From: Grifola frondosa
Lineage: Eukaryota; Basidiomycota; Agaricomycetes; Polyporales; Grifolaceae
Assembly: GCA_001683735.1 (NCBI GenBank)
Contig: LUGG01000009.1
Span: forward strand, 1,426,001 to 1,490,000
Direction: 5' to 3'
Length of the DNA: 64,000 bases
Below, in pieces: positions 13,561 to 25,201 of this stretch. The notes beneath the pieces are model-generated. The model worked only from the letters and a program-made list of their open reading frames with translations, was not told where the DNA came from and searched no databases. Both the position numbers and the translations under genes were made by a program. The number at the start of each line of letters is the position of its first letter. Position 1 is the first letter of the stretch.

Positions 13561-14216
13561 ATGAAATAATGTGAATTGTGAGCAGCGCTATGGTAGTTCG
13601 TAGTTGTCGTAGAGCTGCCAATGACCTGTAGGTGGCTTTCTCAGCAATGAAAATGCAATACGACTTCCCTTGCTTTGTTGAGATATATGTCTACGGCATA
13701 TGTTGTTTAGATTTGGTACTTGGCTCCACAAATTTGTGCCTCTATGCACCAGTAATCCAGCAAACATCAATAATTTGCTTCGCTGCTCCAGGAAGAAGGT
13801 GCGATATCTCGTTCGTATGCATGGATTCGAGTTCACTGTTATCAAAGAGTGCAGTGATCCTTCGTTGGCGACATGTTCAGCTAAACGCTGAAGCTTTGTC
13901 CACCGCGATGCTGTTATGATAACTTCTTCTAGGAATTACTGATAGTGCATACTGGAGCTCAGTATCTTGGCCTGGCTGAAATCATTTTATGCGGTAACAA
14001 GTCCAAACTTGTCCATTTTTAATGAAGCCACTGAAGCCACCGGGTCCACAATTTTTCATGGCTTTGTCCGATAATGTACCAGAACAAAGCGTGTGGCCGC
14101 TTTGTCAGGTCTTTTGTGTTGCGCACTATATAACGCGCGCGCAGAATCTATTCCATCCACCCCCCACCCCCCCCTTCTCTTGCGCCATTTACCAACACAT
14201 ATACCGACATTGCGAC
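13561..14216. other. Unresolved region, then the promoter side of a plus-strand gene
   Basis: 13,588-13,845 holds an open minus-strand frame (contains NLWSQVPNLNNICRRHI) that may belong to the preceding gene. From about 14,120 the plus strand shows a TATATAA at 14,127-14,133 and C/T-rich runs (14,158-14,175) typical of a fungal promoter. The next plausible exon starts near 14,217. Confidence 0.3.
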
Positions 14217-15469
14217 ATGACATCTGTCATATGGATGGTTATAACATCTCGTACGTCTCCGTTATCTCTCCTTTTACCCAGTTTATTTACGTCTATCAGG
14301 ACCAACTGCCAGAACTGAGCACCAATCTCTGTATAATTCAAGACACTCCGTGGATAGGAGCGTGGAGTTAGTCTTACCACCAAGATCTTGAGCTGGATAG
14401 CTCAGTATTTCGTTCGGGAAGAATAAGGTGAGATATTTGCTTCTGCGTTGTGTGTGACTGCTGGCACTGCGACATTGCATATGGTTGAAGAACAGCGGGC
14501 TGCCCTGTCCCGTAGATCGGGAGTTCGTGACAGCATTCATGGCCAGAGTTTCCTCGTTCGTCATCTGACGGTTGTCGGGCGAGCGAATTAATGATCAACA
14601 AGAAGTTGATGAATTTGTCCGGATGTCACTCCGACATGAGTCTTGGGTTAGAATCAAGAGGAAACTCAGACTCATTAGCACAAAGATGGAAGAGCCAGAG
14701 GAGGCGGCAGAATGCCAACGTTACATCAGCTATCTAATAGACATATGGGCTAACCTTATCTCTCGCAGATCCAAGTGCGAGGTGACCGCAGTAGAACGCT
14801 CAACTCGCTAACGAGCCTCGCCGTGGTGGGTCCGTTGATGTACTGAAAGACATGGTTTATCAGGTCATAGCGGGAGGTTTCCGTGTTGCCACCGATGAGC
14901 AGGCATTCGACATTCGTTATAGCAAATGCACTCAAATTATCGACTGTGCGCAGATGCTGCTGGAATCGGACTTCTTGAAGGCGCCATTGGCAGACGACGA
15001 ATGGCGCACGCAAATCGGGTCAGACAACGTCCAGTACTTGCTCCGGCTACGCAGACGCCTAGAACGCATAACGCGCTACCGTACGGGGGCAGAATACTTC
15101 GTCCGACATGGCATGTCGCTCTTCACCAAGGTGACACCGTCCGCCCAAAGGGTGAACATAGGGCTCCAATGGGTGGGCAATGTTCCCGAGCCCGGGGGCC
15201 CGCCTTTCACCCTTCGGGAGCATTTCCGACGAGGGAAGCGGTACAAGACCATGGATTACGTTCCCGTCAAAGTCGCTGCATCCCCAGTGCACATCCACCC
15301 CGAGGTAGCGCTGGTGCACCACCTCCATGCACTTGGCACACATGCGTTTCAGAACGGTCCTTCGGGGTATCTCCGATCACAGGGATCGACACATCATCCC
15401 CCGCCGTCGCGCTCGCCCGGTCGATGTCGAAGCCCAAGTGCATTGCGAAGAGGAACCGGTGGACATTGA
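14217..15469 (+). CDS. Uncharacterised multi-exon protein, model uncertain
   Basis: Several open segments on the plus strand look like exons: about 14,328-14,380, 14,490-14,570, 14,600-14,760 (EFVRMSLRHESWVRIKRKLR..., EAAECQRYISYLIDIWANL) and a long one from about 14,815 to 15,370. The long one contains DVLKDMVYQVIAGGFRV, DNVQYLLRLRRRLERITRYR and ASPVHIHPEVALVHHLHAL. The joins between them are not certain; in-frame stops occur if no introns are assumed. After HPEVALVHHL the open frame becomes proline-rich and non-descript, and another frame runs on to about 15,695, so the C-terminus may be shifted. The HPEVALVHHL helix is vaguely like the H-x-E helix of zinc-dependent deaminases, but the expected Cys pair is not visible. 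I do not assign a function. Confidence 0.35.
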
Positions 15470-16190
15470 TTTGGAAGCGCATTCGTCCATCTCTTATCCA
15501 TCTGTTACTTTACTCGCCGTGGCTTTCAAGATGTCCGCGAAGACCAGCATGCTGGAGTTCTTAGTCCTTGACGCTGGTTTACCAGACAAACTGAGAGAAC
15601 TCTGTGGTACAATAAACACTAATGTATGTTCTTCCCTGCAATGCGCTTCCTCACTAGTACTGACGTTCAGCGATTACTTAGGGCTCTCACAATGAGACCT
15701 TCGGAATATAATCCGCATAAATTTGAAATTAGGACCAAATTGTTTTATAACGAAAATGTATTAGCCGCCATTTCGCGGCTTGCGCGTGTAAACAGTCGCA
15801 GTTGAGTTAGATAAATCTACTTGTGGTGTGTAGGCAGGTCGATATTGGGATATCTTTCTTAATAACATGGGAGATCTTCATAACACCGAAGTTAAGCGGA
15901 CATGCCGCCTTGTCAAGATAGCTGCGCACCTAGATCCCGCCGAACAAACTCGCTAAGACAGAACCGTATACCTCCACCCCCACCTTGATATGGACTGAGT
16001 GCTAGTAGAGGCAGAGGGGCGGGGAGTGCGTGTGCCGGCGCGGAAGCCGTCGTCACAGAAGAGGGTAAGGGACCGAAGAATACAAGTAGGTGTCGAGCGT
16101 ACATGGTTGATGTATCCATATTGTTGTGTTTCTCCGAGTCGGTCGATGGATGGAGTAATCAGCAAATCTCTTCTTTGGATTTGTGCTTCG
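15470..16190. other. Intergenic / degenerate sequence
   Basis: Open stretches continue to about 15,695 on the plus strand (LLAVAFKMSAKTSMLEFLVL) and may be the true end of the preceding gene. Beyond that the DNA is AT-rich with no supported gene. Confidence 0.3.
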
Positions 16191-16199
16191 CTGTACAAG

Positions 16200-17000
16200 A
16201 GAGAGTTGTTGCCCTGAGCAACACCGTGTGGATCAGCTGTTTCCAAACATTTGCCAGCCCCGGAACCGCGACGGACATAAGTTGTGAATCACAAAGATTA
16301 GTGCGCATCCCGAGTCAGACGTCGGTCCTTGCAGTCGGGAGCGAGAATAATCCATCAGACGCTCCTCCAAAGGCCGAGTGACTCTTATCCGGTTCCAACA
16401 TTTACGCATTACGCATCACCAATATTGTCGCCGATGTTTTCACTAGCTGATGATATCCTTACTCCACCCCCCTACAAAATGATTTTTATCGATGTCCTCC
16501 AACGTATTTGTGCGATAAAAAAAATACGACCGATCAAATCTTCCTCACCGTTCGATCGTTCGATCTTTGCTTGATCGCTTTGAAGAGGTCCATTCTGAGG
16601 TTTTACTAATGGGGGGATACATCGTAAGTATGGTGCGCACCTTCTTTGACTAATGTTCCGTATCCAGCACTTAAAGAATATTTACTTTGGATTTTTCAGA
16701 ATTCTCGATGCAAATAAAGAGTCAGATCAAATTAGTTCAAATCAGGATGCCCACTTTGATTATGGAGATTTGGGGACTGAAAGTACGGGTCATCAGCATC
16801 CATGCAGCCATCCTTCAATCATCAAATTCAGGATCATGGCATCGAGGGAGCCGAGATCTGTGAACATGTTCATGCGGAGGAGAACACAGGTGTCAGAGTG
16901 GAAGCAGAGTGGAAGTTATCCACGGCCCATGGCGGCGAGGTCGTTCATCTGTGTAGAAGCCGCAGATATGAGGGAAGGTCGAGCGTTCGTCAGAGGATGA
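16200..17000. repeat. Diverged tandem unit, copy 1
   Basis: This stretch resembles 17,200-17,960 along its length. Shared landmarks in the same order are a CCCTGAGCA box (16,211 and 17,208), a GTGAATCACAAAGA box (about 16,282 and 17,305), CCCGAGT followed by GTCAGTCC-like text, CATCAGACG followed by AAGCCGA-like text, CTACAAAATGAT/CTACAAATGAT, and ATGTTCATxCxGAGGAGAAC (about 16,866 and 17,847). The offset is close to 1 kb throughout. Many small indels separate the copies, and neither carries a long open frame. Confidence 0.6.
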
Positions 17001-17199
17001 GGTAAAAGCAAGACATTATTTTATTTTTCCTTGTGTGGTATGGATGTATATGTTGACTGTGCACTTGATACTACGAGAGAATTGCCCTCTCTTCATCAGC
17101 ACAGGGTTCAATTAGCATTGATGTGACTTTGTCCTGGGGCACCCACATTTTCGTGAAAGCCCACCACGACGTCTTGTACGACGACGAAGGAGACGGAAG

Positions 17200-17960
17200 A
17201 CTCGTCGCCCTGAGCATCAGAGAAATTAGCTGTTCCCAGACATTCACAAGCCCCGAAAAAACCTGGTTCCGAGCGCTGAGCGGCAGCGTCGCATCGGACA
17301 TTTGTGAATCACAAAGAATCTATGTATAAGTCCCGAGTGAGTCAGTCCTTGTCGGCAGCGTAGATGGCCCATCAGACGATCCCTTAAAAGCCGAACAATG
17401 TTCACCAGTACCCATGTCGCCGGTGTTTTGACTGTTTTGACTGTGGTGAGTATCCTTGCTCTGTCCTCCTACAAATGATGCTTTATCGACATCGCCCAAC
17501 ATGTCTGTGTGACGAAAAAACACGACTGATTAATTTTTTCCCCTCGTCGTCCGATCATTCATTTGTTGCTTACCGCTTTTACAGGACTATCTCCACCGCA
17601 GGAAGGGTTTGTGGGAGTATAGTTACTGTGCGTACTTTATTTTGCAATGCTTCGTACCTGACACCTAATGAGTTCTTTAATTTAATTCTTCAGAGCCGGT
17701 GACACGAATCCTTTGTCTGAGGACTGCAGGAGGATATCCACTTTGGCGATGGAGTTCTCTATACAAACATCAGTACCTACTTTGTCCTCGCATGCATTAC
17801 CCCTCACTAGGACGCCATCGAGGAGAGGAGCACAGCCCCACAGACATGTTCATCCAGAGGAGAACGCAGATGCCGGAGTGGAGGCTACCCACGACCCATT
17901 GCACTCCAGAGCAGACAGTCGTGGAAAGGGCACGTAGATGGGGGCTGTGTGGAAGTCGCG
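17200..17960. repeat. Diverged tandem unit, copy 2
   Basis: Partner of the unit at 16,200-17,000, with the same landmarks in the same order. On the minus strand both copies contain a short frame starting MSD/MSV and then xxLxNVWxQLI (17,301 and about 16,275), which suggests they derive from one ancestral gene exon. The small plus-strand frames here are not convincing genes. Confidence 0.6.
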
Positions 17961-18119
17961 AACGGGGTATGGCGTACATGAGGAAGCCTGGATTTTGGGC
18001 ATAGTTCATTTTGCGGTGGTTCATATCCAGCACCTGAATCGAAAAATCCTCGCCAGTTTTCGAAGGAGTCCCTGCTTTCTATTCTGCCTGAAAAGGAACC
18101 CCATGTGAACATCGGCTTT

Positions 18120-18685
18120 GGTTATTGGGACACTGATATATCACTCTCGCCGACACCTAGCAAGAGCCTCAGAGTTAACACATTCGCCGAATCCAAGAAC
18201 ACCAACGGGACCCTCTGTTTCGCCTCAGTGCCTTCACCGTAGTACAGCCTGATGGCATCCTGATTTCTTTGAATGCATACGACCCAGAGAGGAGGATGGC
18301 GCCTTTCACACGAAGGTACAGGGCATGGGATTACCGCTACGGGGAAACGAGGATGGTGAACATGTTCACAGCCCCTACCGAGTGGCCGAGGACGTAAATG
18401 TCAAAGTCGGGGAAAGGGAGGTGATCCATGACTTATCGCGTCGCATCTCGCACAGCCTGAACTACGTCAGGGAGCTGCATGCCCGAGTCAACGAGGCAGT
18501 TGAGGGCGAAGGTAATGAATCAGCACTAGCGGGTGGAGCAGAAGGAGCCTAAGTTATGGCAAATGACGAATGGGGGTGCGGGAAGCATGCACGCCTACCA
18601 GGATCGGGATGTCGGGCCGCAGAGTGGGAGGGGAGCAGATGTCGAGGGTGTGGCGGTCAGCTGGGATGGAGATGAATACATTTAA
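18120..18685 (-). pseudogene. Broken alpha/beta-hydrolase (esterase/kynurenine-formamidase-like) gene
   Basis: Read on the minus strand, fragments of one hydrolase follow in order. ISIPADRHTLDICSP lies near 18,670; a putative intron (GTAGGC...ACTTAG) sits near 18,545-18,600; LPDVVQAVRDATR lies near 18,450; DFDIYVLGHSVGAVNMFTIL holds a G-x-S-x-G nucleophile elbow near 18,360; KGAILLSGSYAF lies near 18,290 and DAIRLYYGEGTEAKQR near 18,240. In-frame stops occur after ATR and before the elbow region, the HGG oxyanion motif is not recognisable, and frame changes are needed between fragments. A missed exon structure could explain some but not all of these. It sits next to the two degenerate tandem units, which may share ancestry with it. 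Confidence 0.6.
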
Positions 18686-19598
18686 TTCTGTTGAAGAGGG
18701 TCAGCGACAGTAAAATGTGGGAGAAAAGACGCACTCGGCAGCAATATATCTATCCCTTGAGATATCTATCCCTTCTGATTTGTTCTGTGCTTTCCTGGAT
18801 GTTGGCCACTATTACCCTGGCACCCTAGTATACGCAAGAGCCCGAGTATCGTCCTCAAACAATGCACGATGCGTTATTGCAGGACATAGCTGGAACACAA
18901 AATTTTTGGAGATCAACTTAGCGATGCGAATCTACATCGAGCCAGTCACGCCGTCACAACGTTTCCTTTTTCGATCTCAGCGGACACCATGCTCACGTAT
19001 CCCTTATCCGCCCTCAGGCTACGCCAAGACCTGCAGGCTGCAACCGCGACTAGATCTAAGAAATATCCAGCCAATTGACTGAATACGGCTTGAAGAGACG
19101 GGGAACAAGATGCTACGCAGTACGGTATACATTGGCAAAATTACGCGGCAGACAAAATCCCTCCTCGCGGTCTGGACAAAGCAATTCAGCTGAAACATGC
19201 TGGGATTAGACTCTTGCGGAGCGCTCTCTTCCGATGTGACGAAATGACCTGCGTCGCGCATCGATTCTGCAGGACGGAGCTGAATATTGAAGCAGGTCAA
19301 ATATACTAGCTTCCAGAGCATCAGTAATCGTTTAGAGGAGGCCGCGCGATATATTCCCGCGAAGTCTCGTCGAAATGCCAAAACTCCGATTGAGTTTTCA
19401 TCGATCGTTGTGTTCCAATGAAACGAGACAAAGTGGTTAAGTCCATATTTTCTACCAACAGCTTTGTTGTCTCGGTACGCCAGCGTCGGGAACGAAACAC
19501 AACCCTTCTTATTCAAGAGACTTTGCTCGAACGTACAACATCTTGTCAGCATCATTCTGGGTCATTTATTCATGGTATACTGTTCAAGTCAACTTCAT
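18686..19598. other. Intergenic with one unexplained minus-strand ORF
   Basis: An uninterrupted 178-codon minus-strand frame (19,019-19,555, starting ATG) lies just beyond the stop of the iminopeptidase gene. It has GRKYGLNHFVSFHWNTTIDEN and ordinary composition but no recognised domain. It may be chance within a 3' UTR. The rest shows no gene. Confidence 0.3.
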
Positions 19599-21498
<1,900 letters not shown>

Positions 21499-21645
21499 GA
21501 TGTTAGAAAGCAGGGTATACGAGCGTCGTAACACAAAGAAAGTGACGACGGATGGACTAGGAGCCGGAAAAGTCAGACCGGTGCCAACCGCGCGTTGCGT
21601 TCTGAGTGCCCGCGATGCTGTTGGAGGGAGAGAACGAAGGAAGTG

Positions 21646-21794
21646 GCGTGTAGTTTGATTAAGGCGCGAGCCTGCGAGCACCTAAGTCAAACTAATGCTT
21701 AGTAAGCGTAGGGCTGAATGCGGTAAGGACTTGCGCGTCTCGCGCTTCATCCTTTCCCCACCGCATCTCAGCCCGTTCCTAAGTATTTTCGCTT
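21646..21794 (+). repeat. Ngaro repeat A1
   Basis: 149 bases, matched without visible difference by 27,051-27,199. An imperfect internal inverted repeat (AGTTTGATTAAGG near the start against CCTAAGTCAAACT about 30 bases on) could fold into a hairpin. Confidence 0.9.
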
Positions 21795-21836
21795 TTTCGG
21801 AGCTCCCGCTCGTTAGATTACACCCGATTTGAACAT

Positions 21837-23294
21837 ATGCCTCGTAACAACAGACCCGATGGAGTTGGGGGTAAAGAACTCACAGCCTTTGGCGCTGATG
21901 ATTCTGGATCTCAGTCCAACGGAGAGACGCCCCCGCCTCGAGGCGACCAGCCAGCCGAGTTCGCGGAAAACAAACTCCGCGACGCACGTAACCAACAACG
22001 GGCGACTAGGAGAGCTCTAGGCGAAGAAGAAGTCAGCGACAATGAAGAGTTGTTACCAACCGGATCAGGCGACGACGCGGAAATGGGAAGCCCAGAAACG
22101 TCGAGGAGTCAGTCCCCAACTTCGGGTTCGAAGCGGAAGAACTCCGGAGACGTCGAAGAAGACATTAACGGCGAAGAGGCACCCCGAGCGGCGAAGAGAG
22201 CGGCTCGAGAACTACTCGCCGAAGTACTTGCACTCACACCAGAATCCAGAAAAATCGCATTCAAGCTTCTCAACGAAGCGGACACTGGTGACATCCCAAA
22301 TACCTCCCAAACAAAAACTGACTGCGAAGTTCCACCTAGTACACCATTCTTCACCATCGGAACCGAACTGCAGACGGACTTGTTCGACCAACGCGCAGCG
22401 CAAGCGCCACCGCCGCTACTCGCTCTACTTGCGAATGGATTCCACCTTCCCCTCACACTCTGCACCTCGGACGCCATACACGAAATGCGAAGCAACCCCG
22501 GAAAAATCAGCTACACAAAACTACACAACGCCAGCGGAATCAAGAAGGAAGTAATCGACGTCAAGCCATGGCCGAGAGAAGACGACATGCAGGCAGAGGA
22601 CTGGCGCGATGCCTGGGCCAACTTCCTCCCAGTACTGGAACGCACCTGTGAAACTGCGATAGTACGGCGCTTCGAAAATCATCTCCAGTGGCTGTGTGGT
22701 ACGAAAGACTTCAAGAAGCTATTCCCCGTCATCCTGAGGTTCGACATCGAAGTACGTGCAAACTACTTCGCCACGAAGGCACCGTTCACCGTCGGCTCGG
22801 ACGCCTACGTCAACAAATTCCGAGACGTCCGAATGGCCGTGAACGAGGAGTTCAACGCACGAACCGAGCTACGTAACCCCACTCCCCGTTTCAACAGCGC
22901 TAATCGCTTCCAGTCGTATGACAGAAACGATAACAGGAATTACAATTCGATAACGGAGAACTCGAGGCAGGCACCGTCCAACTCGTCACGGCCCTTTCAA
23001 CAAGGCAGATCGTCCAAGTCCGCCGGACCCCTCTGCCTCATCTGCGCGCAGAGCGGGCACAGAGCCAACGAGTGCGGTAGAACCACGCTTCCCAACGGTC
23101 AACCAGCCTTCTCCACCTGGTCCGACCGAAAACTCGTCAGCGCAGCCACAAGAAAAGAAATCTGCATCGCATTCAACATCTATGGACAAACCCCCTGCCG
23201 ATCCAAACACTGCACAAGCACCGACGCCCACATCTGCGCCTTCTGCGGCTCCGCCACGCATCACGGCAACGATAAGAGGTGCATCAGAGCGTGA
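21837..23294 (+). CDS. Ngaro ORF1, Gag-like protein with zinc knuckle
   Basis: 485 codons from an ATG 42 bases after repeat A1. The N-terminal 130 residues are acidic and basic low complexity, with a basic SGSKRKN/RAAKRAAREL segment. The middle region (about 180-330) is a folded-looking capsid-type domain (EDWRDAWANFLPVLERTCE, FVILRFDIEVRANYF-like helices). The C-terminal part is Ser/Asn-rich and then holds a CX2CX4HX4C knuckle (CLICAQSGHRANEC) and a second Cys/His cluster (CRSKHC...CAFCGSATHH...C). It likely packages the element RNA. It is intact. Its end overlaps the start of the RT frame by 113 bases in a different frame. Confidence 0.85.
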   Translation: MPRNNRPDGVGGKELTAFGADDSGSQSNGETPPPRGDQPAEFAENKLRDARNQQRATRRALGEEEVSDNEELLPTGSGDDAEMGSPETSRSQSPTSGSKRKNSGDVEEDINGEEAPRAAKRAARELLAEVLALTPESRKIAFKLLNEADTGDIPNTSQTKTDCEVPPSTPFFTIGTELQTDLFDQRAAQAPPPLLALLANGFHLPLTLCTSDAIHEMRSNPGKISYTKLHNASGIKKEVIDVKPWPREDDMQAEDWRDAWANFLPVLERTCETAIVRRFENHLQWLCGTKDFKKLFPVILRFDIEVRANYFATKAPFTVGSDAYVNKFRDVRMAVNEEFNARTELRNPTPRFNSANRFQSYDRNDNRNYNSITENSRQAPSNSSRPFQQGRSSKSAGPLCLICAQSGHRANECGRTTLPNGQPAFSTWSDRKLVSAATRKEICIAFNIYGQTPCRSKHCTSTDAHICAFCGSATHHGNDKRCIRA

Positions 23295-25201
23295 CCGCAT
23301 TATCACGCCCTACGACGCGGACGAGTTCGAATCCACCCTGCGTCGCTTACAACTTCTTGATCTGCATCCTTCCCTACCTCATAGAATACGATTCGGTTTC
23401 CCCATCGGTGACCTCAATCCCATCCCGAAAACCTTCACACCCGCAAATCATGCATCCGGCATCGAAAACTTAGATTTCATCAAGTCATACATAGCAGAAC
23501 AGGTCGAACTCGGGCGCATGACTGGCCCGTACACCCGCAGCGAGGTGGAAAAGATTCTTGGCAGCAATTTCGTCTCATCCCCATTAGCCGTCATAGAAAA
23601 GGCCGGATCAATAGGCAAACTCCGTCTAGTACAAAACTGCTCATTCAAAGACGAGAACGGGATATCCGTCAATAGTCAGATCAACTCAGAGGATTTCCCC
23701 ACGAAATGGGGCACTGCCGCGCAAGTAGCGGAAATTGTACGTCGTCTTTCCTTACTGCGGAAAGAATTTGCTGCATCCGAGCGGAGAGCTGCCCGCCTTG
23801 ACGATCAGCGCTGCGAACCCGAGTGGAACATGCCCACCTGGACGGTTCGCGGCAAACCCGAGCGGAAATGCCCGCCTTGACGGTTGAGCCTGCATGAGCA
23901 TACCGGAGCGGAACATGCCCGCCTTGACGGTCGCAAAGAATATAATTATTCATCTATCAGAAGTTCATCGCAACGTAGCGTTGGAACTGACACAACCCAC
24001 AGATATCGGTCGCTCCGCGCGGCACGCAGGTGGCATCCCTTGACATCGACTCAGCGTTCAGGAACCTCCCCGTCCTTCCCGCACACAAGCCTTCATTGTA
24101 ATACAATGCGAAGAAGGAGTCTTCTACATTGATCACACAGTGCCGTTTGGAATCACATCGGGCGTAGGCTTGCAAGGAGAACCTATGGACGCAACCGTAG
24201 ATATTCTCGACGCCAACGAGATGGGTCCGAACCTGAAGTGGGTCGACGACCTGTTCAACTTTCGGTTTCCTAAGACGATCGGAAACTCACCGAATTCATT
24301 CACCTACAGCCACACCATACAAGACATTTTCCGCATCACCAAGCCTCTGGGTGTGCCGTGGCATCAAACGAAGTGCACGGAACACGCCTTCACAGGAATA
24401 TACCTGGGCTTCCTCTGGGACGTGTGGAACCGCACAGTGTCCCTGCCCGAAACAAAGCGCCAGAAGTATCTCACGAAACTCACGCTCTTCCTAGACCACA
24501 TAGCGCGCGAGCGCACTTCACAGAAGGATGCGATGTCGATCAACGGGACGCTCTCCCACATCACCTTCGTATACCCGCAAGGCCGCTCGTACCTCACGAA
24601 CCTTTGCGCGTTCATTGCAGCTTTCCCCAATAAACATGCGACACGTTATCCCCCGCGCTCAGTCATTTCAGACCTCAAATGGTGGCAGAACACACTGAAC
24701 CTGCCAGGCGTGACGCGTTCACTAACGCCTCGCGGCGAGCTGAAGGACCTCGGAATCTGGGTCGACGCGTCAACAAACTGGGGCATCGGAGTCATAGTAA
24801 GCGAACGCTGGGCCGCATGGAGATGGAAGTTGCCGCTTGCAGAGTGGAAGGCTTGCGGACGAGACATCGGCTGGGCAGAAATGGTAGCAGTGGAACTCGC
24901 CATCCGATATGTTGAAGAACTCGGGCACACCAACGCCGACATTCTCATTCGAGGAGACAATGAAGGAGTGGTAGGCGCCTTCACCCGAGGACGTAGCAGA
25001 AATTTCCAAGTAAATGACTCCATCCGGCGTGCGGGAGTCATCGGCATGTCACTCAACCTCTCATTCAAGCTAACATATGTGAACACGAAAGTCAACAAGG
25101 CGGACCCGGTGTCTCGCGGCGAACCGGACCCCTCAATGACTAGACTCCCTCCCCTTACTACGCTCCCACCAGAGCTAATCCCGTTTATTGTGCATGCCTA
25201 G
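23182..25201 (+). CDS. Ngaro ORF2, reverse transcriptase / RNase H, with an intron and a frameshift
   Basis: It starts at ATG 23,182 (MDKPPADPNT), overlapping gag. An N-terminal RT region (FVSSPLAVIEKAGS, KLRLVQNCSF) runs to 23,736. A segment with intron signals (23,737-24,002) follows, then RT motif A SLDIDSAFRNLPV, motif B VPFGITSGVGLQGEP, motif C WVDDLF, and RNase H with DLGIWVDAS, EMVAVELAIR, IRGDNEGVV and KADPVSRG. It stops at TAG 25,199-25,201. Between motifs A and B (about 24,090) the frame breaks because one T appears to be missing. If the base is a consensus error, ORF2 would be functional. If real, this copy cannot make its own RT and would have needed another copy in trans. Confidence 0.85.
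23737..24002 (+). other. Putative spliceosomal intron inside the RT frame, with tandem repeat
   Basis: It begins GTACGT, ends CCCACAG, and has a CTGAC branch-like site 13 bases before the acceptor. Removing these 266 bases joins VAEI to ISVAPRGTQVASLDID in frame, exactly where RT motif A should follow; leaving it in hits a stop at 23,880. It is five times longer than most introns in this window. It contains four imperfect copies (starts 23,777, 23,819, 23,858 and 23,903; spacing about 42 bases) of a unit with core CGGAACATGCCCGCC followed by TTGACGGT. Confidence 0.65.

Noticed and set aside
15880..15915. 5S rRNA-like text (CCGAAGTTAAGC)
   Set aside because: Only a dozen bases match; no flanking stems or promoter boxes, so chance similarity.
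21499..21681. N-terminal extension of the iminopeptidase that would look like a mitochondrial presequence
   Set aside because: The frame runs into the transposon repeat and has no ATG; the family start at 21,498 fits better.
23681..23953. Minus-strand 90-codon frame over the RT intron
   Set aside because: It is the reverse of the tandem repeat and RT coding; no motif and no independent support.
24140..25201. RT C-terminal part as an independent ORF
   Set aside because: It lacks motif A and starts just before motif B; it is the shifted remainder of ORF2.
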